A stretch of DNA of 14,283 bases. It comes from Spyradenecus sp045634445. Lineage in GTDB: Bacteria; Verrucomicrobiota; Kiritimatiellia; RFP12; DVOR01. The notes below the pieces were generated by a model. That model worked only from the letters and a program-made list of their open reading frames with translations. It was not told the origin of the DNA and did no database searches. Below, in pieces: positions 1 to 6,798 of the stretch (its first letter is position 1; every line of letters begins with the position of its first letter). The stretch lies in contig JAZRAG010000072.1 in assembly GCA_045634445.1 (NCBI GenBank), forward strand, positions 1 through 14,283, written 5' to 3'. Made by a program: the position numbers and the translations under genes.

Positions 1-118
1 TTCCGGTGGCCATAGAGAGGATGTAACACCCGTTCCCATTCCGAACACGGAAGTGAAGAGCCTCATCGGCGAGGGTACTGCCAGGTTCGCTGGTGGGAGA
101 GTAGCACGCTGCCGGGTT
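1..118 (+). rRNA. rrf: 5S ribosomal RNA (end of an rRNA operon)
   Basis: The sequence has the typical 5S layout: a 5' helix I arm (TTCCGGTGGCC), the loop A/B region with CCCGTTCCCATTCCGAACACGGAAGTGAAG at 30-59, and a closing 3' arm GCTGCCGGG at 109-117. The CCGAACACGGAAGT core is a hallmark of bacterial 5S. The length is close to the usual 120 nt, so at most one or two 5' bases are missing at the window edge. No tRNA follows, and a terminator lies just downstream, so this is the last gene of its rRNA operon. Confidence 0.95.
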
Positions 119-125
119 TTCCCAC

Positions 126-158
126 AAGCCTGATCTCGAAAGAGGTCAGGCTTTTTTT
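126..158 (+). terminator. Rho-independent terminator of the rRNA operon
   Basis: The arms at 126-137 (AAGCCTGATCTC) and 142-153 (GAGGTCAGGCTT) form a 12-bp stem with one G-U pair and a GAAA tetraloop, followed by a run of seven T. It lies a few bases after the 5S gene and ends the rRNA transcript. Confidence 0.93.
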
Positions 159-683
159 ATTTGTGTTTACAACTAAAACTGAAGCCCCTCCCAACATTTG
201 AGCGCTTCAAAAGGCGACTAACGCAAGCAAATGTGTGCACTTCCCCTCACGCATACATGCGCCTAAACACAAAATGTACACGCCAAAGTCTGTTTTTGAA
301 AAAGAAAATAGGTAAAAACAGCCCCAAGGGCCTTTCCGCTATCAAAGTCTGCCCATATTCACAGTTATTAAAGACAGCCATATTCACAGTGTAAGATCCT
401 GGCGGAGAGCGCGACCAATGATACGGAAAAGGAGATGCTCGTAAAAGAGTGAGGAAGTGATATGGTGCAGATTCGTAATACGGAATGAGCGTTGTAGAAG
501 CGTGGAGGGTTTCTAAAAGGAGTGGGAAAAGGACGTGCTTCTATTTTTCTTCGTACATTTGTTATACACAAATTTGCGGTGTATGAGTGTGGCGCTTAGT
601 GTGAGCACGTGCGAAGGAGTGAAATTCCTCTAAAACGTGTAGGTGTTGATAGGGTTTTATTTGGCTTCTGTGTACGTTTCTAC
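159..683. other. Gene-free stretch between the 5S terminator and the adh promoter
   Basis: I find no convincing coding region here. The short reading frames lack a ribosome binding site and have no family-like composition. Two small structures are visible. One is a direct repeat of GCC(C)ATATTCACAGT, near 353-366 and again near 379-391. The other is a perfect inverted repeat ATTTGT-TATAC-ACAAAT at 557-573, which could be a weak operator or hairpin. Neither is tied to a known regulator. Confidence 0.5.
557..573. repeat. Perfect 6-5-6 inverted repeat
   Basis: ATTTGT and ACAAAT flank the spacer TATAC. It sits about 110 bp upstream of the -35 element of the alcohol dehydrogenase promoter. It could be a protein-binding palindrome, but it is short enough to arise by chance in this AT-rich stretch. 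Confidence 0.3.
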
Positions 684-712
684 TTGCAAAGAGGTGAGAT
701 GTGCGGTACACT
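684..712 (+). promoter_or_regulatory. Sigma-70 promoter of the alcohol dehydrogenase gene
   Basis: A -35 TTGCAA (684-689) and a -10 TACACT (707-712) are separated by exactly 17 bp. Transcription would start near 719, giving a leader of about 40 nt before the ATG at 761. The -35 lies in a 14-base sequence (676-689) that recurs exactly at the candidate leu leader promoter on the other strand. Confidence 0.6.
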
Positions 713-760
713 ATAAGAAGTCTTGGGCAAGGCCCGTTTGAGTATGAATAAGGAGTTTTT

Positions 761-1939
761 ATGGCACGTTTTACGCTTCCTCGCGATTTGTATTTTGGTC
801 CTGGTGCAATGAATGAGCTTTCTGTACTTGGAAAGACTTGCAAGCGCGCAATGGTGGTGACGGGTGGCTCTTCAATGAAGAAGAGTGGCGCATTAGACCG
901 TTTGGATGCAATTTTAAAGAAGGCTGGCTTAAAGGTAAAGCATTTTGAAGGCGTGGAACCCGATCCTTCTGTTGAAACGGTGATGAAGGGCGCTAAGGCA
1001 ATGGAAGCCTTTAAGCCTGATGTAATTGTTGCAATTGGTGGTGGTTCTCCTATTGACGCAGCTAAGGCAATGTGGGTCTTTTATGAATACCCAGAAAAGA
1101 CCTTTGACGATATTAAGGATCCGTTCACGATGCCTGTTTTGCGTCAGAAGGCTATTTTCGTAGCTGTTCCTTCAACGTCTGGCACTGCAACGGAAGTGAC
1201 TGCATTCTCCGTGATTACGGACTATAGCACGAAGGTGAAGTATCCTTTGGCAGACTATGAAATCACGCCGGATATTGCAGTGGTTGACTCTGATCTCGCA
1301 GAAACGATGCCTCCGAAGTTGACGGCTCATACGGGCTTGGATGCGTTGACGCATGCAGTGGAAGCGTATGTGGCAGGTTTGCATAGCGATTTCTCTGATC
1401 CGCTCGCTTTGAAGGCAATTCAAATGATTGATGATGATTTGATTGCTTCTTACAATGGTGATATGGCTGCACGTGGTCGTATGCACGTAGCACAGTGCTT
1501 GGCTGGTATGGCATTCACGAATGCGCTTCTTGGCATTACGCACTCTATTGCGCATAAGATTGGTGCACAGTTTAACCTTCCTCACGGCCTCTGCAATGCG
1601 ATTCTCTTGCCTTATGTGATTCAGTTTAATCGTAAGGCTTGTGAAGGTCGTTATGCGGAAATTGCTCGCGCGCTTGGCCTTCCTGGCGCAACCGAACGTC
1701 AGTTGGTCAACGTGTTGGTTGACAAGATTTGCGCATTGAATGAATCGCTTGATATTCCTGCAACGCTTGAAGAAGCTGGCGTTTCTGAAGAAGTCTTTTC
1801 CAAGAACCTCGAGTTTATCTCTAAGAATGCGAAACTCGACCCTTGCACGGGAGCAAATCCTCGCAAGACCACTGCGGCAGACATCAAGAAGATCTTGAAG
1901 GCTGCTTACAATGGAACACCTGCACAGGTAAATTGGTAA
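761..1939 (+). CDS. Iron-containing alcohol dehydrogenase (group III)
   Basis: 392 aa, a full-length NAD(P)-dependent iron alcohol dehydrogenase that interconverts alcohols and aldehydes in the cytoplasm. The nucleotide-binding GGGSPID motif is at residues 93-99 and PSTSGTATE at 137-145. The expected metal ligands are D194 and H198 (GLDALTHAVEAY), H261 (HSIAHKIGAQ) and H275 (NLPHG). Their spacing equals that of E. coli FucO (D196, H200, H263, H277) with a constant offset of two. The start is supported by AAGGAG at 750-755, 5 nt before the ATG. The gene is monocistronic, with its own promoter and a strong terminator. Relatives include lactaldehyde reductase, 1,3-propanediol dehydrogenase and butanol dehydrogenase. 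The substrate cannot be read from the sequence; fermentative aldehyde reduction is a reasonable inference. Confidence 0.92.
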   Translation: MARFTLPRDLYFGPGAMNELSVLGKTCKRAMVVTGGSSMKKSGALDRLDAILKKAGLKVKHFEGVEPDPSVETVMKGAKAMEAFKPDVIVAIGGGSPIDAAKAMWVFYEYPEKTFDDIKDPFTMPVLRQKAIFVAVPSTSGTATEVTAFSVITDYSTKVKYPLADYEITPDIAVVDSDLAETMPPKLTAHTGLDALTHAVEAYVAGLHSDFSDPLALKAIQMIDDDLIASYNGDMAARGRMHVAQCLAGMAFTNALLGITHSIAHKIGAQFNLPHGLCNAILLPYVIQFNRKACEGRYAEIARALGLPGATERQLVNVLVDKICALNESLDIPATLEEAGVSEEVFSKNLEFISKNAKLDPCTGANPRKTTAADIKKILKAAYNGTPAQVNW

Positions 1940-1961
1940 AACATCCTCCTAACACACGATA

Positions 1962-1993
1962 CCCTGTGACCGCATCGCGGCACAGGGTTTTTT
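1962..1993 (+). terminator. Rho-independent terminator of the alcohol dehydrogenase gene
   Basis: CCCTGTG (1962-1968) and CCGC (1970-1973) pair with GCGG (1977-1980) and CACAGGG (1981-1987), with one bulged A and an ATC loop, followed by six T. It begins 22 nt after the stop codon. Confidence 0.93.
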
Positions 1994-2074
1994 GTTATGG
2001 TACGCAATGATTTGCAGTAATAGGTGTCACGATAACGGAAATGATAAGGTCTTGTAGATGAAGGAAAAGAAATA

Positions 2075-2100
2075 AAAAGGCTCGCCATCGCGAGCCTTTT
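2075..2100 (-). terminator. Bidirectional terminator below the fumarase beta gene
   Basis: A perfect 11-bp stem, AAAAGGCTCGC (2075-2085) with GCGAGCCTTTT (2090-2100), closes a CATC loop. It has A/T tracts on both sides, so it can end the minus-strand dehydratase transcript and back up the + strand terminator of the convergent alcohol dehydrogenase gene. Confidence 0.88.
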
Positions 2101-2143
2101 ACTATGAAAAGTCTATTTGTATGGAAGTTTAAACGTTTGTAGA

Positions 2144-2722
2144 TTACTGCTTAAGCAATGCTTCAAGACGTGTGGAGGATTGTGCCTGTACTTCTTTATA
2201 GAGGCTATTGCCATGGGCATCCATCGCAACAGTCACAGGAAAGTTGCGCACGCGGAGATGCCACATTGCTTCTGCAGCACCAAACTCATCAAGGAAATCA
2301 ACGCCTTCAACGCGCTCAACCGCATTCGCGATACTTGTGGCTGCACCACCAACGGCTTGTAAATAGACGCATCCGTGTTCTTTACATGCTGCAAGCGTAG
2401 CTTCACCCATGCCACCTTTTCCGATAATCATGCGTAAGCCAAAGCGAGCGATGATATCGGCTTCGTAAGGTTCTTCACGAGAGGATGTTGTTGGGCCGCC
2501 AGCTACCATTTTCCACTGAGCAGTACCATCAGGAAGCGTTTCTTGAATCATCACAGGACCGCAATGGTAAAGTGCGGAGGTGGAGAGGTCGATGCCTTCT
2601 GGAAGTGTACCGCCATCGTGTAAGTGCTTATGAAAGCGATCACGGCCAGTATGGACAATGCCATCTAACAATACGGTTTCACCAAGCTTAAGGTTGCGAA
2701 CGTCAAGCGTAGCAATGTCCAT
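2144..2722 (-). CDS. Class I fumarate hydratase / L(+)-tartrate dehydratase, beta subunit
   Basis: 192 aa, the size of a stand-alone beta subunit (E. coli TtdB is about 200 aa) and matching the C-terminal domain of single-chain class I fumarases. Family motifs are TGRDRFH (25-31), YHCGPV (52-57), AGGPTTSSREEPY (74-86), GKGGM (101-105) and the late VAMDAHGNSL (165-174). In these [4Fe-4S] hydro-lyases the beta subunit supplies part of the active site, while the cluster cysteines are in the alpha subunit. No alpha subunit is in this window; the upstream gene is leuA, separated by a terminator-like hairpin. The start is supported by AAAGGAG (plus 2731-2737). The substrate (fumarate or tartrate) cannot be decided; fumarase is more likely on general grounds. 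Confidence 0.88.
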   Translation of the reverse strand: MDIATLDVRNLKLGETVLLDGIVHTGRDRFHKHLHDGGTLPEGIDLSTSALYHCGPVMIQETLPDGTAQWKMVAGGPTTSSREEPYEADIIARFGLRMIIGKGGMGEATLAACKEHGCVYLQAVGGAATSIANAVERVEGVDFLDEFGAAEAMWHLRVRNFPVTVAMDAHGNSLYKEVQAQSSTRLEALLKQ

Positions 2723-2765
2723 TGTTTAGTCTCCTTTGATGACTTTAAGTAAGAGCTCTCTTCCG

Positions 2766-2818
2766 TTAAAAAGAAAGCGGAAAACGGCGTTTATCATCTG
2801 AAGAACCGTTTCCCGCTT
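2766..2818 (-). terminator. Probable terminator of leuA
   Basis: On the minus strand AAGCGGGAAACGG (plus 2806-2818) pairs with CCGTTTTCCGCTT (plus 2775-2787), with one G-U pair and an 18-nt loop, followed by TCTTTTTAAC. It lies just below the leuA stop and partly insulates the dehydratase gene. The large loop suggests imperfect termination. Confidence 0.65.
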
Positions 2819-2836
2819 ATCTTCTATTGGCAACGC

Positions 2837-4405
2837 TTAGACCAAGCTGCCTGCAGCCATGACAGAAGCATTCACGGTCATGCGCTGTTCATCTTCAAGC
2901 AAGCCATTGAGTGCGTGCACATAAGCGCGAATGGCTGCTTCAATGATGTCTTGTGCTACGCCACGGCCGAGATAGACCTTGTGGTTGTGGCGGATACGAA
3001 GATCGCATTCACCCTGAGCATCAACGTTTGCCGTAACTGCAGAAACGGAGAAGTTTTCAACCGTAACGTGCAAGTTGAGCATCTTGTTGATGGCGTTGAA
3101 GGAGGCTTCAATCGGGCCATTACCCATTGCCACATCTTCAATGGAGTTGCCATCCACGCAGAGACGTACGGTTGAGACATCGGCTGTGGTATTGCCTGTG
3201 GTGGTGAGGAAGCGTTCAAAGACGAGCTTCTGCTGTGCGTCATTGCGCATTTCCAAACCACGTGCGAGCGCTTCAATATCTGCGTCGGTAACAATCTTCT
3301 TTGCATCGGCCAATTCCTTGAAGCGACCGAAGAGTTCCTGCAAGTGCGTTTCAGAGAGGATGATGCCGAGCTGTTCGAGGCGGTCCTTGAGGGCGTGCTT
3401 GCCAGAGTGCTTGCCGAGAACCATCTGGCTCTGCGAGAGACCCACGGATTCGGGCGTCATGATTTCGTAGGTTTCGCGGTTGGCTAACATACCGTGCTGG
3501 TGGATGCCAGATTCGTGTGCGAATGCATTCTGGCCAACGATTGCCTTATTGTTCTGGACGCGGCTACCGGTCACAGAGCAAACGCAACGGCTCGTCGACA
3601 TGATGCGTGTGGTGTCCACATCGCACTGCAAGTCTGCGAAGAAGTCCTTACGCGTACGCAATGCCATGACGATTTCTTCCAATGCAGCGTTACCTGCACG
3701 TTCGCCAATGCCGTTAATTGTACATTCAGCCTGACCTGCGCCTGCGCGGAGTGCTGCCAAGGTGTTTGCAGTAGCTAAGCCCAAGTCGTTGTGGCAGTGC
3801 ACAGCGATGGTGGCCTTGTCAACGTTGGGGACGTGTTCCATCACGCGAGCGATACGTGCGCCGAATTCTTCGGGGATTGCATAACCCACAGTATCAGGCA
3901 AGTTCACGGTTGTAGCGCCTGCTGCGATGACGGCTTCAATGACACGCCAAGAGAATTCTTCTTCTGTGCGGGTGTAGTCTTCCAAGGAGAACTGAATGTT
4001 TGGGCAGAGGCTACGGGCATAGCGCACCATGGAGGTGGCTTGTTCCAAAACCTGCTCAGGCGTCATGCGAAGCTTGAACTGCATGTGCACAGGGCTTGTG
4101 GCCAAGAAGGTGTGAATGCGAGGATTTGCAGCGTCACGCACGGCAGCCCACGCTTGGTCAATGTCACCCTTGAGGGCGCGTGCCAAGGAGGCAACAGAGC
4201 TTGTCTTGACCTGGCGTGCGATTGCCTGCACGCTTTCAAAGTCGCCAGGGGAGGCGATTGCAAAGCCAGCTTCAATGACGTCGACCTTGAGTGCTTCAAG
4301 ATTACCTGCCACCAAGAGTTTATCGTGCAACTTCATGCTGCAGCCAGGGCTCTGTTCGCCATCGCGAAGCGTGGTATCAAAGATTGTAATCTTACGTGTA
4401 CTCAT
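2837..4405 (-). CDS. leuA: 2-isopropylmalate synthase
   Basis: 522 aa from this start, the length of E. coli LeuA (523). It condenses acetyl-CoA with 2-oxoisovalerate, the first committed step of leucine synthesis. The HMGL-like TIM barrel opens with FDTTLRDGEQSPG (9-21). The metal ligands D15, H203, H205 (VHCHNDLG) and N239 (NGIGERAGN) match E. coli D14, H202, H204 and N238 with an offset of one. The C-terminal part, from about residue 390, is the LeuA dimerisation/leucine-feedback domain. A longer frame begins at 4432 but has no good ribosome site. The chosen ATG is preceded by AGGATA (plus 4412-4417) and starts like known LeuA proteins. Expression is probably attenuated through the leader peptide at 4530-4610. 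leuB, leuC and leuD are not in this window. Confidence 0.95.
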   Translation of the reverse strand: MSTRKITIFDTTLRDGEQSPGCSMKLHDKLLVAGNLEALKVDVIEAGFAIASPGDFESVQAIARQVKTSSVASLARALKGDIDQAWAAVRDAANPRIHTFLATSPVHMQFKLRMTPEQVLEQATSMVRYARSLCPNIQFSLEDYTRTEEEFSWRVIEAVIAAGATTVNLPDTVGYAIPEEFGARIARVMEHVPNVDKATIAVHCHNDLGLATANTLAALRAGAGQAECTINGIGERAGNAALEEIVMALRTRKDFFADLQCDVDTTRIMSTSRCVCSVTGSRVQNNKAIVGQNAFAHESGIHQHGMLANRETYEIMTPESVGLSQSQMVLGKHSGKHALKDRLEQLGIILSETHLQELFGRFKELADAKKIVTDADIEALARGLEMRNDAQQKLVFERFLTTTGNTTADVSTVRLCVDGNSIEDVAMGNGPIEASFNAINKMLNLHVTVENFSVSAVTANVDAQGECDLRIRHNHKVYLGRGVAQDIIEAAIRAYVHALNGLLEDEQRMTVNASVMAAGSLV

Positions 4406-4463
4406 GGTTTTTATCCTATCTCTTTCTGACATCCGCCAGTGAATGTAGGGGTTTTATACAGCA

Positions 4464-4568
4464 ATGGCCCCCGCTGTTACATCACTTGCGGAGGCCATAT
4501 CATTTGTGTCACGAGGGTTAATTCGCACCCTAAACGGCCATCCGCGCATTGTCGCCCGTAAGCGACAA
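4464..4568 (-). promoter_or_regulatory. Leucine attenuator: alternative RNA helices upstream of leuA
   Basis: Three mutually linked helices are visible on the minus strand. First, a hairpin TTGTCGC/GCGACAA (plus 4549-4568) overlaps the last Leu codons of the leader. Second, an antiterminator arm GCGGATGGCC (4536-4545) can pair with GGCCTCCGC (4488-4496), with one bulge. Third, GGCCTCCGC can instead pair with GCGGGGGCC (4466-4474), extending to 11 bp with one G-U pair as the terminator stem. A ribosome reaching the leader stop (4530-4532) would cover the antiterminator arm; one stalled at the Leu codons would leave it free. A small hairpin AGGGT/ACCCT (4514-4531) overlaps the stop. Weak point: the stem is followed by ATTGCTGTAT, not a true T run. 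Confidence 0.7.
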
Positions 4569-4610
4569 CAACTTAAGTCGAAGCAAGGTTGCTGTAAATG
4601 CGTGTGACAT
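4530..4610 (-). CDS. leuL: Leucine-rich leader peptide of leuA
   Basis: A 26-codon open frame (ATG at plus 4608-4610, TAG at 4530-4532). Residues 8-17 read TLLRLKLLSL, so Leu sits at positions 9, 10, 12, 14, 15 and 17, six of nine codons (TTG, CTT, CTT, TTG, TTG, CTT). Its length is close to the 28-residue E. coli LeuL and it ends 124 nt before leuA. By analogy, scarcity of charged tRNA-Leu would stall the ribosome here and keep transcription going into leuA. No Shine-Dalgarno sequence precedes the ATG. The likely -10 is only 10 nt upstream, so translation may start on a nearly leaderless RNA. An out-of-frame ATG at 4618-4620 opens a 15-codon frame with a single Leu. Confidence 0.75.
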   Translation of the reverse strand: MSHAFTATLLRLKLLSLTGDNARMAV

Positions 4611-4620
4611 AACGGTACAT

Positions 4621-4650
4621 AAGATATCAAAAGAAAGAGCGGTGTTGCAA
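4621..4650 (-). promoter_or_regulatory. Candidate promoter of the leu leader and leuA
   Basis: Read on the minus strand, a -35 TTGCAA (plus 4645-4650) and a -10 TATCTT (plus 4621-4626) are 18 bp apart. RNA would begin only a few bases before the leader ATG. The -35 and the eight bases before it (plus 4645-4658) are identical to 676-689 at the alcohol dehydrogenase promoter. Confidence 0.5.
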
Positions 4651-4723
4651 GTAGAAACTCTGTACTTTAATCACAAAAGATGCGTGGTTACTCTTGAATG
4701 CACTTTTTTGAGGTGTTTTTGAA

Positions 4724-4759
4724 TGATAAAAGGGACATGGGTTAGCCCATATCCCTTTT
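4724..4759 (-). terminator. Terminator of the nagB transcript
   Basis: A 14-bp stem joins plus 4746-4759 and 4728-4741 around a 4-nt loop. Its single mismatch becomes a G-U pair only on the minus strand, and CCCTTTTATC follows on that strand. It starts 26 nt after the nagB stop and ends the kinase-nagB operon before the leu promoter. Confidence 0.88.
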
Positions 4760-4784
4760 ACGTACGTCTGTTTGACGTATAGAC

Positions 4785-5570
4785 TTAGATGTTGGAAACA
4801 CCAGTCTGGGAGAAGATGTACTTGTAGTAGTCCTTCTGCTTGAGCTTGCCAGCGGCTTCTTCGTCGCAGATCACGATGCAGTCATTGTGATACTGGAGTG
4901 CGGAGCAGGGGCACATAGCGGTGACGGGACCTTCCACGAGACCAGCGACAGCGTCCTGCTTACCAGCGCCGAATGCGAGGAGCACGACCTTCTTGGCGTC
5001 CATGATGGAGCCGATACCCATGGTCACAGCCTGGGTGGGCACTTCTTCGATCTTGCCACCGAAGAAGAGGCGTGCATTGTCTTCGATCGTCTGCTGGGTG
5101 AGCACCTGAGAGTGGGTGCGGCAAGCGAGGGAGCAACCAGGTTCGTTGAAGGCGATGTGGCCGTCAGAGCCGATGCCGAGGAGTTGGATGTCAATGCCGC
5201 CAGCGGCTGCGATTGCATCTTCATATGCCTGGCAGGAGGCTGCGATGTCGGTAGCAAGGCCATCAGGAACGTTGGTCTGAGCCTGATCGATATCGATGTG
5301 ATCAAAGAGCTGGGTCTTCATGAAGTAGTGGTAGCTCTGATCGTGTTCAGGTGCGAGACCGAGGTATTCGTCGAGGTTGAAGCTCTTGCATTCCTTGAAG
5401 GAGACGGTGCCAGCCTTGTAGGCTTCAGCGAGGAGCTTGTACATCTTAACAGGAGTGGAGCCAGTCGCGAGACCGAGAACGGTGGCGGGCTTGGCCTTGA
5501 CCTGGTCAATGAAGATTTCGGCGGCGAGCTTGCTGCCTTCTTCTGCGTTCTTTACGATAGCAACTTTCAT
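4785..5570 (-). CDS. nagB: Glucosamine-6-phosphate deaminase
   Basis: 261 aa, a full-length NagB. It isomerises and deaminates glucosamine-6-phosphate to fructose-6-phosphate plus ammonia in the cytoplasm, the last step of amino-sugar catabolism. Motifs are the phosphate-binding LATGSTP (34-40), NLDEY with catalytic D67, and SDGHIAFNEPG with D136, H138 and E143. These match E. coli D72, D141, H143 and E148 with a constant offset of five. The usual SLASRT segment reads SLACRT here (147-152). The ribosome site AAAGGA lies about 11 nt before the ATG. It is 33 nt downstream of the NahK-like kinase and was probably translated from the same mRNA. No nagA deacetylase is in the window. Confidence 0.95.
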   Translation of the reverse strand: MKVAIVKNAEEGSKLAAEIFIDQVKAKPATVLGLATGSTPVKMYKLLAEAYKAGTVSFKECKSFNLDEYLGLAPEHDQSYHYFMKTQLFDHIDIDQAQTNVPDGLATDIAASCQAYEDAIAAAGGIDIQLLGIGSDGHIAFNEPGCSLACRTHSQVLTQQTIEDNARLFFGGKIEEVPTQAVTMGIGSIMDAKKVVLLAFGAGKQDAVAGLVEGPVTAMCPCSALQYHNDCIVICDEEAAGKLKQKDYYKYIFSQTGVSNI

Positions 5571-5603
5571 TTTGTCTTTTGTCCTTTCTAAAGTTTGGAT
5601 GAA

Positions 5604-6716
5604 TTAGAGCGTGTGTCCGGTGGCCTTTGCGGCGCGCTGGACGATGGCCTGCATTTCCTCGCGGCAGTTCTCGATGCGTTCGGCGAGCTTAAACTGCGTA
5701 CGGCAGCGGTCGAGGTTCTGCTTGGGGTAATGCGTTTTGAAGTAGGTGTCGCCCTGGAGATAGTCGGTGAGGAAGCGAATACCGATCATGAAGGGCAATA
5801 ACCATGCAGAGAAGGCGAGTTCTTGAATTTCGGCCTGCGTTAAGAAGCGCGCGGTATCAAGATAACCCGTGACTGCGGCTTCGAACATCTTGATGTCGAA
5901 TTGCACGCTATCGGTATCGGGTTCGGATTCATCTGCGGTGTTACAGGTGGTGCGGCACATATCGCCGAAGTCATAGAGCGCGAGACCCGGCATAATGGTG
6001 TCGAGGTCAACAACTGCCACGCATTTCTTGCTTGTGGGGTCAAAGAGGGCGTTGTTAATCTTCGTATCGTTATGCGTGATGCGTTCGGGAATCTGACCGC
6101 GCAAGTAACGATTGAGCAAGTGTGCTACGAGGTGACGACGGCCGCGCACGAAATCCATTTCAGGCGTGACTTCATTGAGGCGGTCGCGCAAGTCAAGAAA
6201 CGCAGCTTCTTCCAACGTAGCATAGCGCATGGGCGTGCAGTGGAAGTAGGGGATGGTTTCGTAAAGGCGCGGCGCAGGAAGGTCGGCCATCATGTTCTGA
6301 AATTGGGCAAAACCACGTGCGGCTTCGTAAACCACGTTAGGGTCGCGCACGTTGTCATAACTTTCGACATCGTCAATAAAGTCGTAGACACGCCACCACT
6401 TGCCAGCGAAGGTGCGAATGCAGTTGCGTCCTTCCTTGGTATGGACGAGGTTAAGCACCTTCACGTCGGGGAATTGTTCGCGCTTGCTATTCAAGTGTGC
6501 AAGGGTGCGCTCAATATTGTCCATCACTTGCTGGGGCTGACGGAAGACTGAGTGATTGATGCGCTGGAGTGTATATTGATGAGCGGTACCATCGGCTTCT
6601 TCGGTGGTAATCTTAAAAGTGTCGTTGATGTGACCGCTACCAAAGGGCTTTGCCTCTATAACGGCACCCTTGATGGCGAAGGAATCAAGAATTTCCTCAA
6701 TTGTATTTTGATTCAT
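5604..6716 (-). CDS. NahK-like N-acetylhexosamine kinase, aminoglycoside phosphotransferase fold (paralogue 1)
   Basis: 370 aa, close to Bifidobacterium NahK (N-acetylhexosamine 1-kinase, about 360 aa). It has the APH-type kinase layout: a glycine-rich N-terminal segment FGSGHINDTF (25-34), the catalytic loop THNDTKINN (214-222, catalytic D217) and the metal-binding VVDLDT (235-240). Family members transfer phosphate from ATP to GlcNAc, GalNAc or related sugars; the exact sugar and position cannot be read here. Its neighbour nagB (33 nt downstream) supports amino-sugar use. The ribosome site is AAAAGGGA, about 13 nt before the ATG. It shares MPGLALYDFGDMCRT and IGIRFLTDYLQGDTYF with the kinase upstream at 6799-7926, so the pair is a tandem duplication. 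Confidence 0.8.
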   Translation of the reverse strand: MNQNTIEEILDSFAIKGAVIEAKPFGSGHINDTFKITTEEADGTAHQYTLQRINHSVFRQPQQVMDNIERTLAHLNSKREQFPDVKVLNLVHTKEGRNCIRTFAGKWWRVYDFIDDVESYDNVRDPNVVYEAARGFAQFQNMMADLPAPRLYETIPYFHCTPMRYATLEEAAFLDLRDRLNEVTPEMDFVRGRRHLVAHLLNRYLRGQIPERITHNDTKINNALFDPTSKKCVAVVDLDTIMPGLALYDFGDMCRTTCNTADESEPDTDSVQFDIKMFEAAVTGYLDTARFLTQAEIQELAFSAWLLPFMIGIRFLTDYLQGDTYFKTHYPKQNLDRCRTQFKLAERIENCREEMQAIVQRAAKATGHTL

Positions 6717-6749
6717 AATGAGACACGTCCCTTTTGATGAATATGGTGA

Positions 6750-6792
6750 TTAAAAGGAGTAGACCGAGGAGGCGTGCAACCTCCTCGGTCTA
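6750..6792 (-). terminator. Hairpin terminator between the two kinase genes
   Basis: A perfect 13-bp stem joins plus 6780-6792 (CCTCCTCGGTCTA) and 6760-6772 (TAGACCGAGGAGG) with a 7-nt loop. On the minus strand it is followed by CTCCTTTTAA. It lies 6 nt below the stop of the upstream kinase, so the downstream kinase and nagB are read by read-through or from their own, unidentified, promoter. The stem may also set a lower expression level for nagB. Confidence 0.8.
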
Positions 6793-6798
6793 TTTGCA

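Noticed and set aside
161..394. 77-codon frame after the rRNA terminator
   Set aside because: No ribosome site, family resemblance or protein-like composition; it begins inside the region following the terminator.
4406..4432. N-terminal extension of LeuA (start at 4432)
   Set aside because: No usable ribosome site at 4432; the internal ATG at 4405 has one and matches the usual LeuA N-terminus.
4464..4620. T-box or other riboswitch upstream of leuA
   Set aside because: No T-box consensus (AGGGTGGNACCGCG-type) or specifier stem is visible; the Leu-codon-rich leader with alternative helices explains the region better.
4573..4620. Alternative 15-codon leader frame starting at the upstream ATG (4618-4620)
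   Set aside because: It has a single Leu codon, ends before the control helices and has no ribosome site; the overlapping Leu-rich frame fits far better.
4887..5591. Long + strand open frame opposite nagB
   Set aside because: It is the antisense shadow of a well-supported nagB; no ribosome site and no recognisable family. The same applies to the + strand frames opposite the kinases (6901-7944, 5901-6551), leuA (3791-4429) and the zinc-ribbon/hydG region (8909-9706).
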